Positions 5,760-12,583 of a stretch of 13,125 nt of DNA are shown one piece after another. The notes under the pieces are model-generated. The model saw only the letters and a list, made by a program, of their open reading frames with translations. It was not told the DNA's origin and did no database searches. The stretch spans positions 1 through 13,125 of the forward strand of contig CALAZI010000111.1 of the NCBI GenBank assembly GCA_937895955.1, given 5' to 3'. Positions within the stretch are counted from its first letter, which is position 1. Each line of letters starts with the position of its first letter. The position numbers and the translations under genes were made by a program. Source of the stretch: an uncultured Alphaproteobacteria bacterium. GTDB taxonomy: Bacteria; Pseudomonadota; Alphaproteobacteria; Caulobacterales; Parvularculaceae.

Positions 5760-7558
5760 CTGACGCCTCCGACGGCTCCGTTTGTCGGGAGGGTTGTGAA
5801 AACATCTACGAAGTTCCCCCATCCTTCGCCGATCTGGACGGGCCCTTCCCATTTGACTGACCCTACACGGCTCATGCTTACGACAGGCTCTCCAACGCCG
5901 ATTGTTGAAAGGCGATACCAGTAGAGTTTTCCTGCGGGATCGACGGCGTAAATTATGTTTTTCTTGGATGCGAAGACTTTCGTGAAGTGTCCCCAGCCTT
6001 CGCCGACTTGGCGATACTGGCCGGTAGGGAAACTATCCCAGAGCGATGAACCATCTGCGTGCCCGCTGTGGCGCCATTGGAAGAGTAAGCCGTCGTTGCG
6101 AATGGCGAATATCTCGCCGCCGCCTGCAGAAAACACTTTTCGAAAGCCAGACCAACCCGAACCGACGACGGTCGGGCCTTTCCATGCCGGCGTTCCATGC
6201 AACGCGTCATCATGCTTGAACCAGAGCAATTCACCCTTCCGATTAATCGCATAAATGACGTCATCGCCGCCGCCGAAAACGTGTTCGTAATCGTTCCAGC
6301 CGCTAGCGACAGTCTTGGGCCCCTCCGCGAGGCCGCCGGTCGCGCTAAATCGCGTCCAGTCGAGACGTCCGTCCTGGCGCACGCAATATATGCCAAACCC
6401 GGCCGAGAATGCGCGCGCGCATCCCCAATCAACACCGGCGGTTTCATCGGTCGGGCCCCGCCACATATTTACGACGCGCGCCCGCGTTTTGGCTTGCGAC
6501 GCGAACGATCCGTCATCGTCGTTGTCTTTGGCGACTGCAGCCGCCATGAACGGGCCGCCGGGCGCTGTGGTATTTTTCAGGACGTAGCGGAACAAATGAC
6601 CGTCGTTGCGCCGCGCGTAAATGACGTCGTCCGGAAATTCGCCGGGCGCTCCCTTTCCAAAACCGCCCTTCTCGATTTCGCTTTGCACCGGCTTTACCGG
6701 CGGCGGAAGCGCCGCGAGTTCGCGGATTTGCGATAGCACCGGCTCGACTGGCGCGTCGGCGCATTCAGGCGCATCGCTAACCCACCGCCAGGGGGAATAT
6801 CCGGCGGGCTGGGACCCAGGGCCACGCCAATCGCCGCACGCCTGACCCTCGACGCAGGTCAAGCGGCATTTTGAATGGACGCCAACGAGGTGCCGCCCTG
6901 TCCGGCTTACCATGAAGGACGGTCCGCCGCTGTCTCCTCCCGCTAACTTTCCCGCGTCCGATGACCCAAACCAGTAAAGGTCGGGATCGGTCCGGCTCAT
7001 TTGCGCCCTGCCGAATCGAAACTGGCCATCGCTTTGTGACGGTGTCGCGCCAACGGCGAATTTGTGGATTCCGCGACCATAGAGCTCTAGCGCGAGGAGA
7101 TCCCATTCCGGATAAGGATCGGAGCAGCAGAAATTCTGTTCGAAGCCGGTCGTTTTGCCGTGGGCTGTCATAGGAGACGCCAGACGGACAATCGCGATAT
7201 CCATCGGCCTGAAGCTAACGATCTGAGCCGCGCGGATCATTTCGCCGGCGCCCCAGCTTGCGGTGATGTTGAGGCTGCGCCAGTCCATGTTGCGGAATCC
7301 GCCCGGCGCGGCAGGATCGGCGCTGTCGATGCAGTGAGCGGCCGTCAGCACCCATTGGTTGTTGATCAACGAGCCGCTGCAGCCGCTGTCGAGGGTCACG
7401 AGGCCGAGGTTCTCGCGCACGATAGGATTGATTGGCTCGCCGCTCACCAGCTCTTGCCCGACCTGCCCGATCGGCCCGTCTTCGACCTGTGCGTAGACGC
7501 CACCGTGCGCCCAGCTTGTTAGAATGAAAGTTAATAGGACCGTTTTGATGATCCGCAT
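5756..7558 (-). CDS. Secreted trypsin-like serine protease fused to a tachylectin-2-like beta-propeller
   Basis: This is a 600-residue exported protein. It has a Sec signal (to about residue 23, ending GGVYA/Q) and then an S1-family protease domain with the full catalytic triad: His75 in LTAAHC, Asp120 in MDIAIVRL and Ser210 in GGDSGGP. A proline-rich linker (about 284-308) leads to the C-terminal half. That half consists of repeats of about 45-50 residues with the pattern DVIYARRNDGHLFRY, GIYCVRQDGRLDW, DVIYAINRKGELLWF, EIFAIRNDGLLFQW and IIYAVDPAGKLYWY, separated by GSGW/GEGW turns. This is the tachylectin-2 five-blade propeller pattern, a fold known to bind GlcNAc/GalNAc sugars. A GGAGA ribosome binding site lies about 8 bases before the ATG. 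It heads the operon, 139 bp downstream of the regulator. Inference: the lectin half directs the protease to glycans or to other cell surfaces. Confidence 0.93.
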   Translation of the reverse strand: MRIIKTVLLTFILTSWAHGGVYAQVEDGPIGQVGQELVSGEPINPIVRENLGLVTLDSGCSGSLINNQWVLTAAHCIDSADPAAPGGFRNMDWRSLNITASWGAGEMIRAAQIVSFRPMDIAIVRLASPMTAHGKTTGFEQNFCCSDPYPEWDLLALELYGRGIHKFAVGATPSQSDGQFRFGRAQMSRTDPDLYWFGSSDAGKLAGGDSGGPSFMVSRTGRHLVGVHSKCRLTCVEGQACGDWRGPGSQPAGYSPWRWVSDAPECADAPVEPVLSQIRELAALPPPVKPVQSEIEKGGFGKGAPGEFPDDVIYARRNDGHLFRYVLKNTTAPGGPFMAAAVAKDNDDDGSFASQAKTRARVVNMWRGPTDETAGVDWGCARAFSAGFGIYCVRQDGRLDWTRFSATGGLAEGPKTVASGWNDYEHVFGGGDDVIYAINRKGELLWFKHDDALHGTPAWKGPTVVGSGWSGFRKVFSAGGGEIFAIRNDGLLFQWRHSGHADGSSLWDSFPTGQYRQVGEGWGHFTKVFASKKNIIYAVDPAGKLYWYRLSTIGVGEPVVSMSRVGSVKWEGPVQIGEGWGNFVDVFTTLPTNGAVGGVR

Positions 7559-7697
7559 TGCACACTCTCCGCGTTGGCGGACATTGCAGACGGATCGCGC
7601 CTCCGGTCGCTAGGAGTAAGGCATGATCATTGACCGATGAATCGCCGATTTTTGGCCGAGGATGGCGAAATTCCGCCACGTCAGCCGACGCTCACGT
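7559..7697 (-). promoter_or_regulatory. Intergenic region, likely holds the promoter/operator of the protease operon
   Basis: This 139-bp gap separates the regulator's stop from the operon's first start, and is the only sizeable gap before the jacalin-like ORF. It contains a near-palindrome around 7673-7688 (TGGCGGAA/TTTCGCCA on the minus strand) and a perfect ATGATCAT at 7623-7630. Either could be a protein-binding site, or the former a weak terminator for the regulator. No confident -35/-10 pair could be picked by eye. Confidence 0.35.
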
Positions 7698-10067
7698 CTA
7701 TTGTCGGGCCTCCGGGGCGCCGGTCGTGGTCGATGCCATCATCGCCCGCAGGCGGCCAATGAAGCCGTATTCCCGTTCAAACCGAACGAGCGCGGCGCGG
7801 TTCTCGGTTCGGATATCTTCCATCATCGACCGGAATTCGGGCTCATCCCGCAATGGCGCGAGAAAACCGTTCTCGGCATCGATCGCGGGCGCCGGCGCAT
7901 AGTTGACCCAGGTGTAGGTCCTCGGGAAGCGCCAGCCTGCGGCGCGCGCCTTTCGAAGTTCCTCAATCGCGCGATTGGTTTCTCCTGCCTGCGCGAACAG
8001 TATGGCGAGACCCAGATAGCGACGCTGGGCGGCAGTTTCACCCGGGTACAGCCGATTAACAGCCGGGACGAGCGCCATTAGCACGCGGCGGGAATTCTCC
8101 TGCTCGCCCGTTTGACGCAGCGCCATGCCGTAAATGTGGGCGCCGATGACCTCCGGCAGTGATTTCACCGCCGCAAGGCGATCGTCGCTCCAGGCTGCAA
8201 TATCGGGGTAGGCCTCGATCACGAGCCGAAGGGCTGCTTCCGGTTCGCTGGCAAACAAAGCGACGCCGGCGCCAAATACGCTGGAACCTTCCACACGAGA
8301 ATAATCGACACCGGCCATTTGCGAGAAGGCGCCAACTGAGTCCCCGTCGAGCCAGCCCAAATACACCTCCTGACGTTTCGGCAGAAAAAGCAGCGGATCG
8401 GGCGCCGGATGCGCATATAGAAATCGCGCCTCTTCGACCGCACCGAAATCGGCAAGCAAGCCGGCGATCAGCAACCGGTCCGGTCTTGTGGCAATGTCTT
8501 CGCCGATTGCGCCGAAGGCATAACGGCCGAGCTTGTCGAGATCCGAACCGGCGCGCGCAAGCTCGATGGCGCCGCGAATGCCGCGCGCAGGCTCAAGAAG
8601 CAACAATTTGTCGAACTGTTCAAATGCCTCCTCGACATAGCCGCGATTGGCGAGCTCGGTCGCCAGATCGAGGCGAGCCGCGTAGAATAACGGATCCTGC
8701 TCAGTGAGATTGCGTAAGAGGCTCAATTTGCGGTCGGGATCAGTTTCGAGACGGGCGCGGGCGCGCAGCGCCTCGCTGTTTGTCGGATCGAGCGCTAGCG
8801 ACCGGTCAAAGAACTCCCGGGCCGCGGAAGCGTCAGGACCTTCATCACTCAGGCCGAACGCCGCCTCAATCCACCCTTGCGCAAAGAGAACAGGCGCGCT
8901 GCCGGGCGCATTCTCAACGGCGACCGCCAGCGCCTCCTTTGCTCGTTGTTCGGCATTCGACGGACGCAACTCAGCAATCGCGATTGCAAGATAGGCGCTT
9001 GCCGCCGCATAATCCGGATCAAGGCGGACAGCCGCCTCGAACGCATTGCGGGCTTCCGGCCATCCTCCATCGAAATACCGCGCCTGCAAATGCCCTACGC
9101 CGATCAGAAACAGTTCATGCGCGCGGGGATCAACAACGGTTTGAGCTTCCACCGGCGCGGCGCGCCCTGCGAATGCAGGGATGGACAGCATGACATCACG
9201 CGCGATTTCAGACTGAAGTTCCAGCAGAGATTCGGTCCTCCGGTCGAATACTTCTGACCATACCTGATAACCTGTTGCGCCATCTGTCAGTTGAGCGGTG
9301 ATGCGCATAGCGTCGCCCTCTCTCAATACTGCGCCTTCCAGCACATATTGAACATCTAGCGCCGTCGCGATTTCCTGCGCCGAGAGCGACTTCCCTTTAA
9401 TCTGAAATGATGATGCGCGCCCCGGCGCGTCAACGCCTTCAATCGCCCCGAGACGGATTATCAGCTCGTCGGTCAGACCATCGACAAAAAACTCGTAATC
9501 CCCATTCGGTGAATGATTCACGAAGGGCGCCACGCCGATCGATATTCTCTGTTCCTCTGATGACGAAACAAAATTTCGCGGATTTGGCGCCGGTCTGGTA
9601 ATCAGCCAGAAACCAGATGCAGCCATCAATGTAATTGCCGCTGCAAGCCCCAGGCGACGAACTAAGCGGTTGTTCGTCTCGAGCGAAGCTCCGCCATCTG
9701 GAGCCGCGTGTGATGTCTCACTGTATTGCTCCGCCTCAACAAGGCGGTAGCCGACACGCGGCAGCGTCTCGATAGAGTAAGGCGGCGGCGTAAAGGCGCT
9801 TGCGGCTTTCCTCAACGCAGCGATGCAGCGGTGAATGGCGTCGTCAGAAACGGCGCGGCCCGACCAACACATCTCGATAAGATCATCGCGAGAAAGCGCT
9901 TCACCCTTCGCTTTCCAAAGCGCGAGCAGCACTTGCATGACCCGCGGCTCGACCCGGACTTCGGCATCTTTTTCGCCAATCTGACACGCAGCAGGATCGA
10001 CTGGAACAGCGCCAATCCTGAAGCGCGGTTCGCCCGCAAGATCGATTGTCGTCGTCGACTGACTCAT
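7698..10067 (-). CDS. ToxR/CadC-type membrane-anchored transcriptional regulator with TPR sensor part
   Basis: This is a 789-residue one-component regulator. An N-terminal OmpR/PhoB-type winged helix spans about 13-110: recognition helix near VSDDAIHRCIAALRKA, wing ending YSIETLPRVGYRLV. A flexible linker leads to one transmembrane helix at about 139-157 (LGLAAAITLMAASGFWLI). The periplasmic part starts with a TolB/FlgO-like domain at about 170-300 (SIGVAPFVNHSPNGDYEFFV, then VQYVLEGAVLR and YQVWSEVFDR), then TPR-like helical repeats to the end (for example ARNAFEAAVRLDPDYAAASA). This layout is known from CadC-like and adenylate-cyclase-associated TPR regulators. The ATG at 10067 has GAGAGG just upstream with short spacing. 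It lies directly upstream of the exported operon in the same direction, so it plausibly senses an envelope signal and controls that operon; this is inferred from position only. Confidence 0.92.
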   Translation of the reverse strand: MSQSTTTIDLAGEPRFRIGAVPVDPAACQIGEKDAEVRVEPRVMQVLLALWKAKGEALSRDDLIEMCWSGRAVSDDAIHRCIAALRKAASAFTPPPYSIETLPRVGYRLVEAEQYSETSHAAPDGGASLETNNRLVRRLGLAAAITLMAASGFWLITRPAPNPRNFVSSSEEQRISIGVAPFVNHSPNGDYEFFVDGLTDELIIRLGAIEGVDAPGRASSFQIKGKSLSAQEIATALDVQYVLEGAVLREGDAMRITAQLTDGATGYQVWSEVFDRRTESLLELQSEIARDVMLSIPAFAGRAAPVEAQTVVDPRAHELFLIGVGHLQARYFDGGWPEARNAFEAAVRLDPDYAAASAYLAIAIAELRPSNAEQRAKEALAVAVENAPGSAPVLFAQGWIEAAFGLSDEGPDASAAREFFDRSLALDPTNSEALRARARLETDPDRKLSLLRNLTEQDPLFYAARLDLATELANRGYVEEAFEQFDKLLLLEPARGIRGAIELARAGSDLDKLGRYAFGAIGEDIATRPDRLLIAGLLADFGAVEEARFLYAHPAPDPLLFLPKRQEVYLGWLDGDSVGAFSQMAGVDYSRVEGSSVFGAGVALFASEPEAALRLVIEAYPDIAAWSDDRLAAVKSLPEVIGAHIYGMALRQTGEQENSRRVLMALVPAVNRLYPGETAAQRRYLGLAILFAQAGETNRAIEELRKARAAGWRFPRTYTWVNYAPAPAIDAENGFLAPLRDEPEFRSMMEDIRTENRAALVRFEREYGFIGRLRAMMASTTTGAPEARQ

Positions 10068-10423
10068 ATCCTCTCGGACACCTTTTTTTTGTTCAGAACC
10101 ACGGTTTCAAAGCGATATTCGCCGCGCGTCTCCTGTCATATTAGCCTCCAACTGCTTCAGGTCGGAACTCGATTCCGAGGACCGGCGTAAACTTCTCGCC
10201 GCCCCGGCGTATCCTCAGATCTGCGACCAAATGCAAAGCGGATTGAAGCTTCATTTGGCGACACCTCTCGGCCGAAGTTCCAAATACATCGCCAAGCAAT
10301 TCAAGACCTGACCGCCTTAGGACTTAGCCTCAGCCATGCAGCCAACTGGTACAATCGTTGGTAGCGATCCAGCAGATTTGGATTTATTCTTTTGAAATCA
10401 ATTGCTTAATCAGCATTCCCGAC
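10068..10423. other. Intergenic region upstream of the regulator
   Basis: About 350 bases without a credible gene. It must contain the regulator's promoter. The inverted repeat CGGAA-CTCGA-TTCCG at 10163-10177, about 100 bp upstream of the start, could be an operator, but this is weak evidence. A T8 tract lies at 10083-10090 (A8 on the transcribed minus strand). Short open frames here have neither ribosome binding sites nor recognisable products. There is no trace of an integrase next to the att-like repeat. Confidence 0.45.
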
Positions 10424-10470
10424 TCCGCCCCTGGGGCACCATCAAACGACAATAGTTTCAAAGAATTAGG
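10424..10470 (+). repeat. Candidate distal att repeat (copy of tRNA-Phe 3' end)
   Basis: It repeats 35-80 at roughly 80% identity, including the acceptor-strand/CCA segment and the AATAGTTTCAA block beyond the tRNA. Relative to the tRNA an extra G at the CTGGGG step would disrupt the acceptor stem. No T arm or anticodon arm is present, so it is not a second tRNA gene. It separates the operon/regulator region from the Rhs cassette zone. Confidence 0.6.
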
Positions 10471-10528
10471 GAAGCGCTTTGCCGGCCGCGTCCGATCCCG
10501 AACGGCCTGAGCAAATCGGCGGCGCGCA

Positions 10529-10568
10529 CCGCGCCAACCCGCCCTACGGCGCGAAGCGCCATTGCTGA
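10529..10568 (+). repeat. 40-bp exact direct repeat, copy 1 (REP-like)
   Basis: Identical over 40 bases to 12282-12321. It contains AACCCGCCCTAC and the small hairpin GGCGC-TTC-GCGCC (minus strand), and ends ATTGCTGA. The pair brackets the Rhs toxin/immunity genes. It shares the AACCCGCCCTAC...TTGCTG theme with the repeats at 12468 and 13071, so all four look like members of one dispersed repeat family. Confidence 0.85.
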
Positions 10569-10662
10569 ACAAGAGGCGGCGCGCTCTACCGCTTCAACGG
10601 TCTCAGGCCCTCAGCACACGCCCCTTATCGGCGTAAATCCTCGATGCACACGCATGCACCAA

Positions 10663-10693
10663 ATGGCGCCACCTTGCACATGGGTGGCGCCAT
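10663..10693 (-). terminator. Hairpin downstream of the Rhs immunity gene, possible terminator
   Basis: A perfect 11-bp inverted repeat (ATGGCGCCACC / GGTGGCGCCAT) with a 9-base loop, about 64 bp past the immunity stop. In the direction of transcription it is followed only by TTTGG, so a rho-independent terminator is possible but lacks a proper U-run. It could instead protect the mRNA 3' end. Confidence 0.45.
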
Positions 10694-10712
10694 CAAAACC
10701 CGCATAAAACCT

Positions 10713-10751
10713 GACGTGCAGACCCGCGATGCACCATCGCTTTCATCTTGC
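10713..10751 (+). repeat. Immunity-gene 3' flank shared between cassettes, copy 1
   Basis: Contains GACGTGCAGAC, then GATGCACCATCGCTTTCATCTTGC. The same two blocks occur at 12510-12561 with slightly different spacing and a few substitutions. Both copies lie just after an immunity gene stop (6 bp here), so the cassettes seem to share a common 3' border. Confidence 0.6.
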
Positions 10752-10756
10752 CGTTG

Positions 10757-11071
10757 TCACTCCTCTTCTGAACCCACAGCCTTCTCAGCCGCAGCAAGCA
10801 CCGGGCCTACTTCACTTTCGAGGCGCAACAGTAAGCGATCAATCTCTTCGCGCTCGCCCTCATTAACTGGTCGCCGTTCGTCAAGTCGCACGGCATTAAT
10901 GGTCTCCAGATTTAGGTAAACTTCCTCAATGTTTTTTAAATGTGGCCGAATTTCCGATCGGACTAGGTCAACTGCGTTGACTACCGCTTGAAGGCCAATT
11001 TTCCCTCCGTGATATTCCCGAATTGCGCGAAGCGCTTGGTTCAATATTCTTCGATCCGTCATGCGATTCAC
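10757..11071 (-). CDS. Probable immunity protein of the adjacent Rhs toxin
   Basis: A 104-residue, mostly helical acidic protein. The gene overlaps the Rhs stop as GTGA (GTG start at 11071); an ATG three codons on (11062) is an equally possible start. The layout resembles a small helical immunity family often found after BECR-type Rhs/CDI toxins: an N-terminal IREYHGGKIGLQAVVNAVDLV segment with the pattern G-K-I-x-L, then LETINAVRLDERRPVNEGE, then a terminal helix. No signal peptide is present, as expected for a cytoplasmic antidote. The immunity role rests on overlap with the toxin gene and the general pattern; no family search was possible. Confidence 0.78.
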   Translation of the reverse strand: MNRMTDRRILNQALRAIREYHGGKIGLQAVVNAVDLVRSEIRPHLKNIEEVYLNLETINAVRLDERRPVNEGEREEIDRLLLRLESEVGPVLAAAEKAVGSEEE

Positions 11072-12216
11072 CGGTCGAGCTCGCGAGGCGTGGTTATCGC
11101 AGTGACCACCCGCCCTTGATCGTTCACAACTGCCGATACTCCATTTGTAGTGTCGTTGAAAACGGTCGTCCCCGGGCTGCTTCCGAGAGAAGACGAACCG
11201 GTCGCAATCGCGTTCTCAACAGCGGAAGGTGGGATGCCTCTGCCTTGCATCTGGTCGAATGCATGGCCGCTGAATTCACGGCCTCCGACTGATCCCGCAG
11301 CGTTCGTTCCAGGTGCAACGTCCATAGGCGAACCGCGACTACCTGTTGGCGTCGAAGCAGGGACATCGCCGGCACCCCTAGCGAGACCGCCGGCTAAATT
11401 GTCAGCCGCTGCGGCGAGCCCACCAAGCCCAAGTCCCGCGCCAGCCGCGTCACCCATCGTGAACTCGCCGGCGCCGACGGCGAATTCTGTTGCGGCAACG
11501 GGATTTGCCAGTGCGAGTCCGCCCAGCTGTATCGCAGCTGCGCCGGCGACAAATGCGGCGGCGGGAATAGCGACCGCCGGATTGTCTTTGGCGAAGCTCG
11601 CAAGCGCGGCGTTACGCTGGTCCATGATGAAGTCGGCTGCCTGTTCGCCATTCGGATCCGTCTTATTCACCGGATCGTTGTGGACATAGGCGTAGAGGTT
11701 GAGCTGGTCTTCGTAGCCGATGGGGTCGGTTGAGTAGAAGCGGCCGGTGACCGGATGGTAATAGCGCGCCTGCATGTAGACGAGGCCGGATCGGAGATCG
11801 AGCACATGGCCGGTGAAGCCGGTGTTGTTGATGTTCGCCGCCGGCTCGTCCTTGATGTCGCCGAAGGGGCGATAGCGCTCGCGCCATTGGACGACGCCCG
11901 CGGCGTTCGCCCCGCCGGTCGCCGAGCCCAGATGATCGGTCAGGAGGAAGGTTTCCGCGTAGCTTGCGCCAGAGCCGGAAACCCGCGCGACGTTCAGCCC
12001 GCCGACGCGAATATAGTCGTCATCCTTGGTCGGGTCGCTGGCGTTGTGGCGATAGATGAGACCGCCGGTCTTCGAGTAGAAGGAATAGACCGTCTCTCCC
12101 GCCTCGACCATTTTGACGCGCTTGAAATTGCCGTCATAGGCGTAAGACGCCGAAGCCGGCGCAGCGAGGCACGCCATCGTCAGGATAAGGAGGATAAAAG
12201 CGGCGAGCCGGCGCAT
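11068..12216 (-). CDS. Short secreted Rhs protein with BECR/DUF4258-like RNase toxin tip
   Basis: The product is 382 residues, far shorter than the usual Rhs proteins of more than 1,000 residues. It begins with a Sec signal (1-23, ending APASA), then a single YD-repeat stretch (YAYDGNFKRVKMVEAGETVY) and the Rhs-associated core at about 86-190: TDHLGSATGG, YRPFGD, NTGFTGH, YMQARYYHPVTGRFYSTDP, ending NKTDPNG. An Ala/Gly-rich hydrophobic pretoxin region follows (about 208-280). The tip at 310-378 reads GREFSGHAFDQMQGRGIPPS, then VENAIATG, then GVSAVVNDQGRVVTAI. It resembles DUF4258/BECR-fold RNase toxins, with His318 and Arg326 as likely active residues. A signal peptide joined directly to the core, without a delivery or cocoon region, is unusual and suggests Sec export. 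Only a weak AGGCT precedes the ATG. Confidence 0.88.
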   Translation of the reverse strand: MRRLAAFILLILTMACLAAPASASYAYDGNFKRVKMVEAGETVYSFYSKTGGLIYRHNASDPTKDDDYIRVGGLNVARVSGSGASYAETFLLTDHLGSATGGANAAGVVQWRERYRPFGDIKDEPAANINNTGFTGHVLDLRSGLVYMQARYYHPVTGRFYSTDPIGYEDQLNLYAYVHNDPVNKTDPNGEQAADFIMDQRNAALASFAKDNPAVAIPAAAFVAGAAAIQLGGLALANPVAATEFAVGAGEFTMGDAAGAGLGLGGLAAAADNLAGGLARGAGDVPASTPTGSRGSPMDVAPGTNAAGSVGGREFSGHAFDQMQGRGIPPSAVENAIATGSSSLGSSPGTTVFNDTTNGVSAVVNDQGRVVTAITTPRELDR

Positions 12217-12281
12217 GTCGCGAGCCTATGCCGAAACCACGCCGCAGTCACGCACGAGCGAAGACGGCGGGCCCGCGCCCG

Positions 12282-12321
12282 CCGCGCCAACCCGCCCTAC
12301 GGCGCGAAGCGCCATTGCTGA
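12282..12321 (+). repeat. 40-bp exact direct repeat, copy 2 (REP-like)
   Basis: Identical to 10529-10568 in the same orientation and located just upstream of the Rhs start codon side. Together the two copies enclose about 1.7 kb carrying only the Rhs toxin and its immunity gene. Homologous exchange between them could delete or swap the cassette. Confidence 0.85.
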
Positions 12322-12467
12322 TCCGTCAACAGTCGCCGCCGCCGGTCGCGCAAATTCACCGTGAAAGATTGAGCCGCGAATAGCCGCGAAGGTCGCGCCC
12401 GGTACGTAAAGTCGGCGGCGATTCGGCATCGCGAATTTATTCTTCGACCCTCCGCCGAGATCAAGAG

Positions 12468-12505
12468 CGGCGGGTATCGCTCCGCTCAACCCGCCCTACT
12501 TGCTG
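12468..12505 (+). repeat. 38-bp exact inverted repeat, left arm (REP-like)
   Basis: The reverse complement of 13071-13108 without mismatch. Each arm is itself hairpin-forming (GGCGGGT ... ACCCGCC, on the minus strand here) and contains AACCCGCCCTAC. This is typical of dispersed bacterial REP-type palindromes. The arms enclose the orphan immunity gene and the toxin tail. Confidence 0.85.
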
Positions 12506-12509
12506 AATC

Positions 12510-12561
12510 GACGTGCAGACAAGGACTTACGGGGCAGCATGCACCAGTCCTTTCATCTTGC
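12510..12561 (+). repeat. Immunity-gene 3' flank shared between cassettes, copy 2
   Basis: Shares GACGTGCAGAC exactly, and a GCACCA...CTTTCATCTTGC block nearly exactly, with 10713-10751. It lies 22 bp past the stop of the orphan immunity gene and directly abuts the REP-like arm at 12468-12505. Confidence 0.6.
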
Positions 12562-12583
12562 GATCCAACAAAATCAGCACCAC

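Larger units (their letters stand above)
35..10470. mobile_element. Putative tRNA-Phe-associated genomic island
   Basis: The segment is bounded by the tRNA-Phe 3' end and an imperfect direct copy of it. Its cargo is accessory: an IS3-family element, an Rhs fragment, the exported protease/lectin operon and a ToxR/CadC-type regulator. No integrase, excisionase or relaxase gene can be read inside, so it would be non-autonomous or decayed, and an IS occupies the tRNA-proximal end. The repeat may instead be an old partial duplication of tRNA flank. Limits are approximate. Confidence 0.42.
10471..10756. other. Non-coding spacer with REP-like repeat and hairpin
   Basis: Nearly 290 bases between the att-like repeat and the end of the first immunity gene. 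It contains one copy of the 40-bp direct repeat (10529-10568), an 11-bp perfect hairpin (10663-10693) and the tail block shared with the second immunity gene (10713-10751). No open frame here is convincing. Confidence 0.55.
12217..12583. other. Repeat-rich spacer between Rhs and the orphan immunity gene
   Basis: About 370 bases holding the second 40-bp direct repeat (12282-12321), the first arm of the 38-bp inverted repeat (12468-12505) and the second copy of the immunity 3' flank (12510-12561). On the minus strand from 12429 a frame begins MPNRRRLYVPGATF. This resembles the start of REP-associated tyrosine transposases but degenerates immediately. No intact gene is seen. Confidence 0.55.

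Noticed and set aside
8159..9257. Several plus-strand open frames opposite the regulator
   Set aside because: These are shadows of the 789-codon regulator gene, with Arg-rich composition and no domains.
10424..10470. Second tRNA-Phe gene
   Set aside because: Only the acceptor-strand end and flank are present; there is no T-arm 5' strand, anticodon arm or D arm, and an extra G breaks the acceptor strand.
10384..10572. 62-codon minus-strand open frame spanning the att-like repeat
   Set aside because: It runs through the tRNA-derived repeat and REP-like sequence, is Arg-rich, has no ribosome binding site and no integrase motif.
12226..12489. 87-codon minus-strand open frame
   Set aside because: It reads through the 40-bp REP-like repeat and overlaps the upstream region of the Rhs gene. 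Only the short MPNRRRLYVPGATF part was worth noting as a possible relic.
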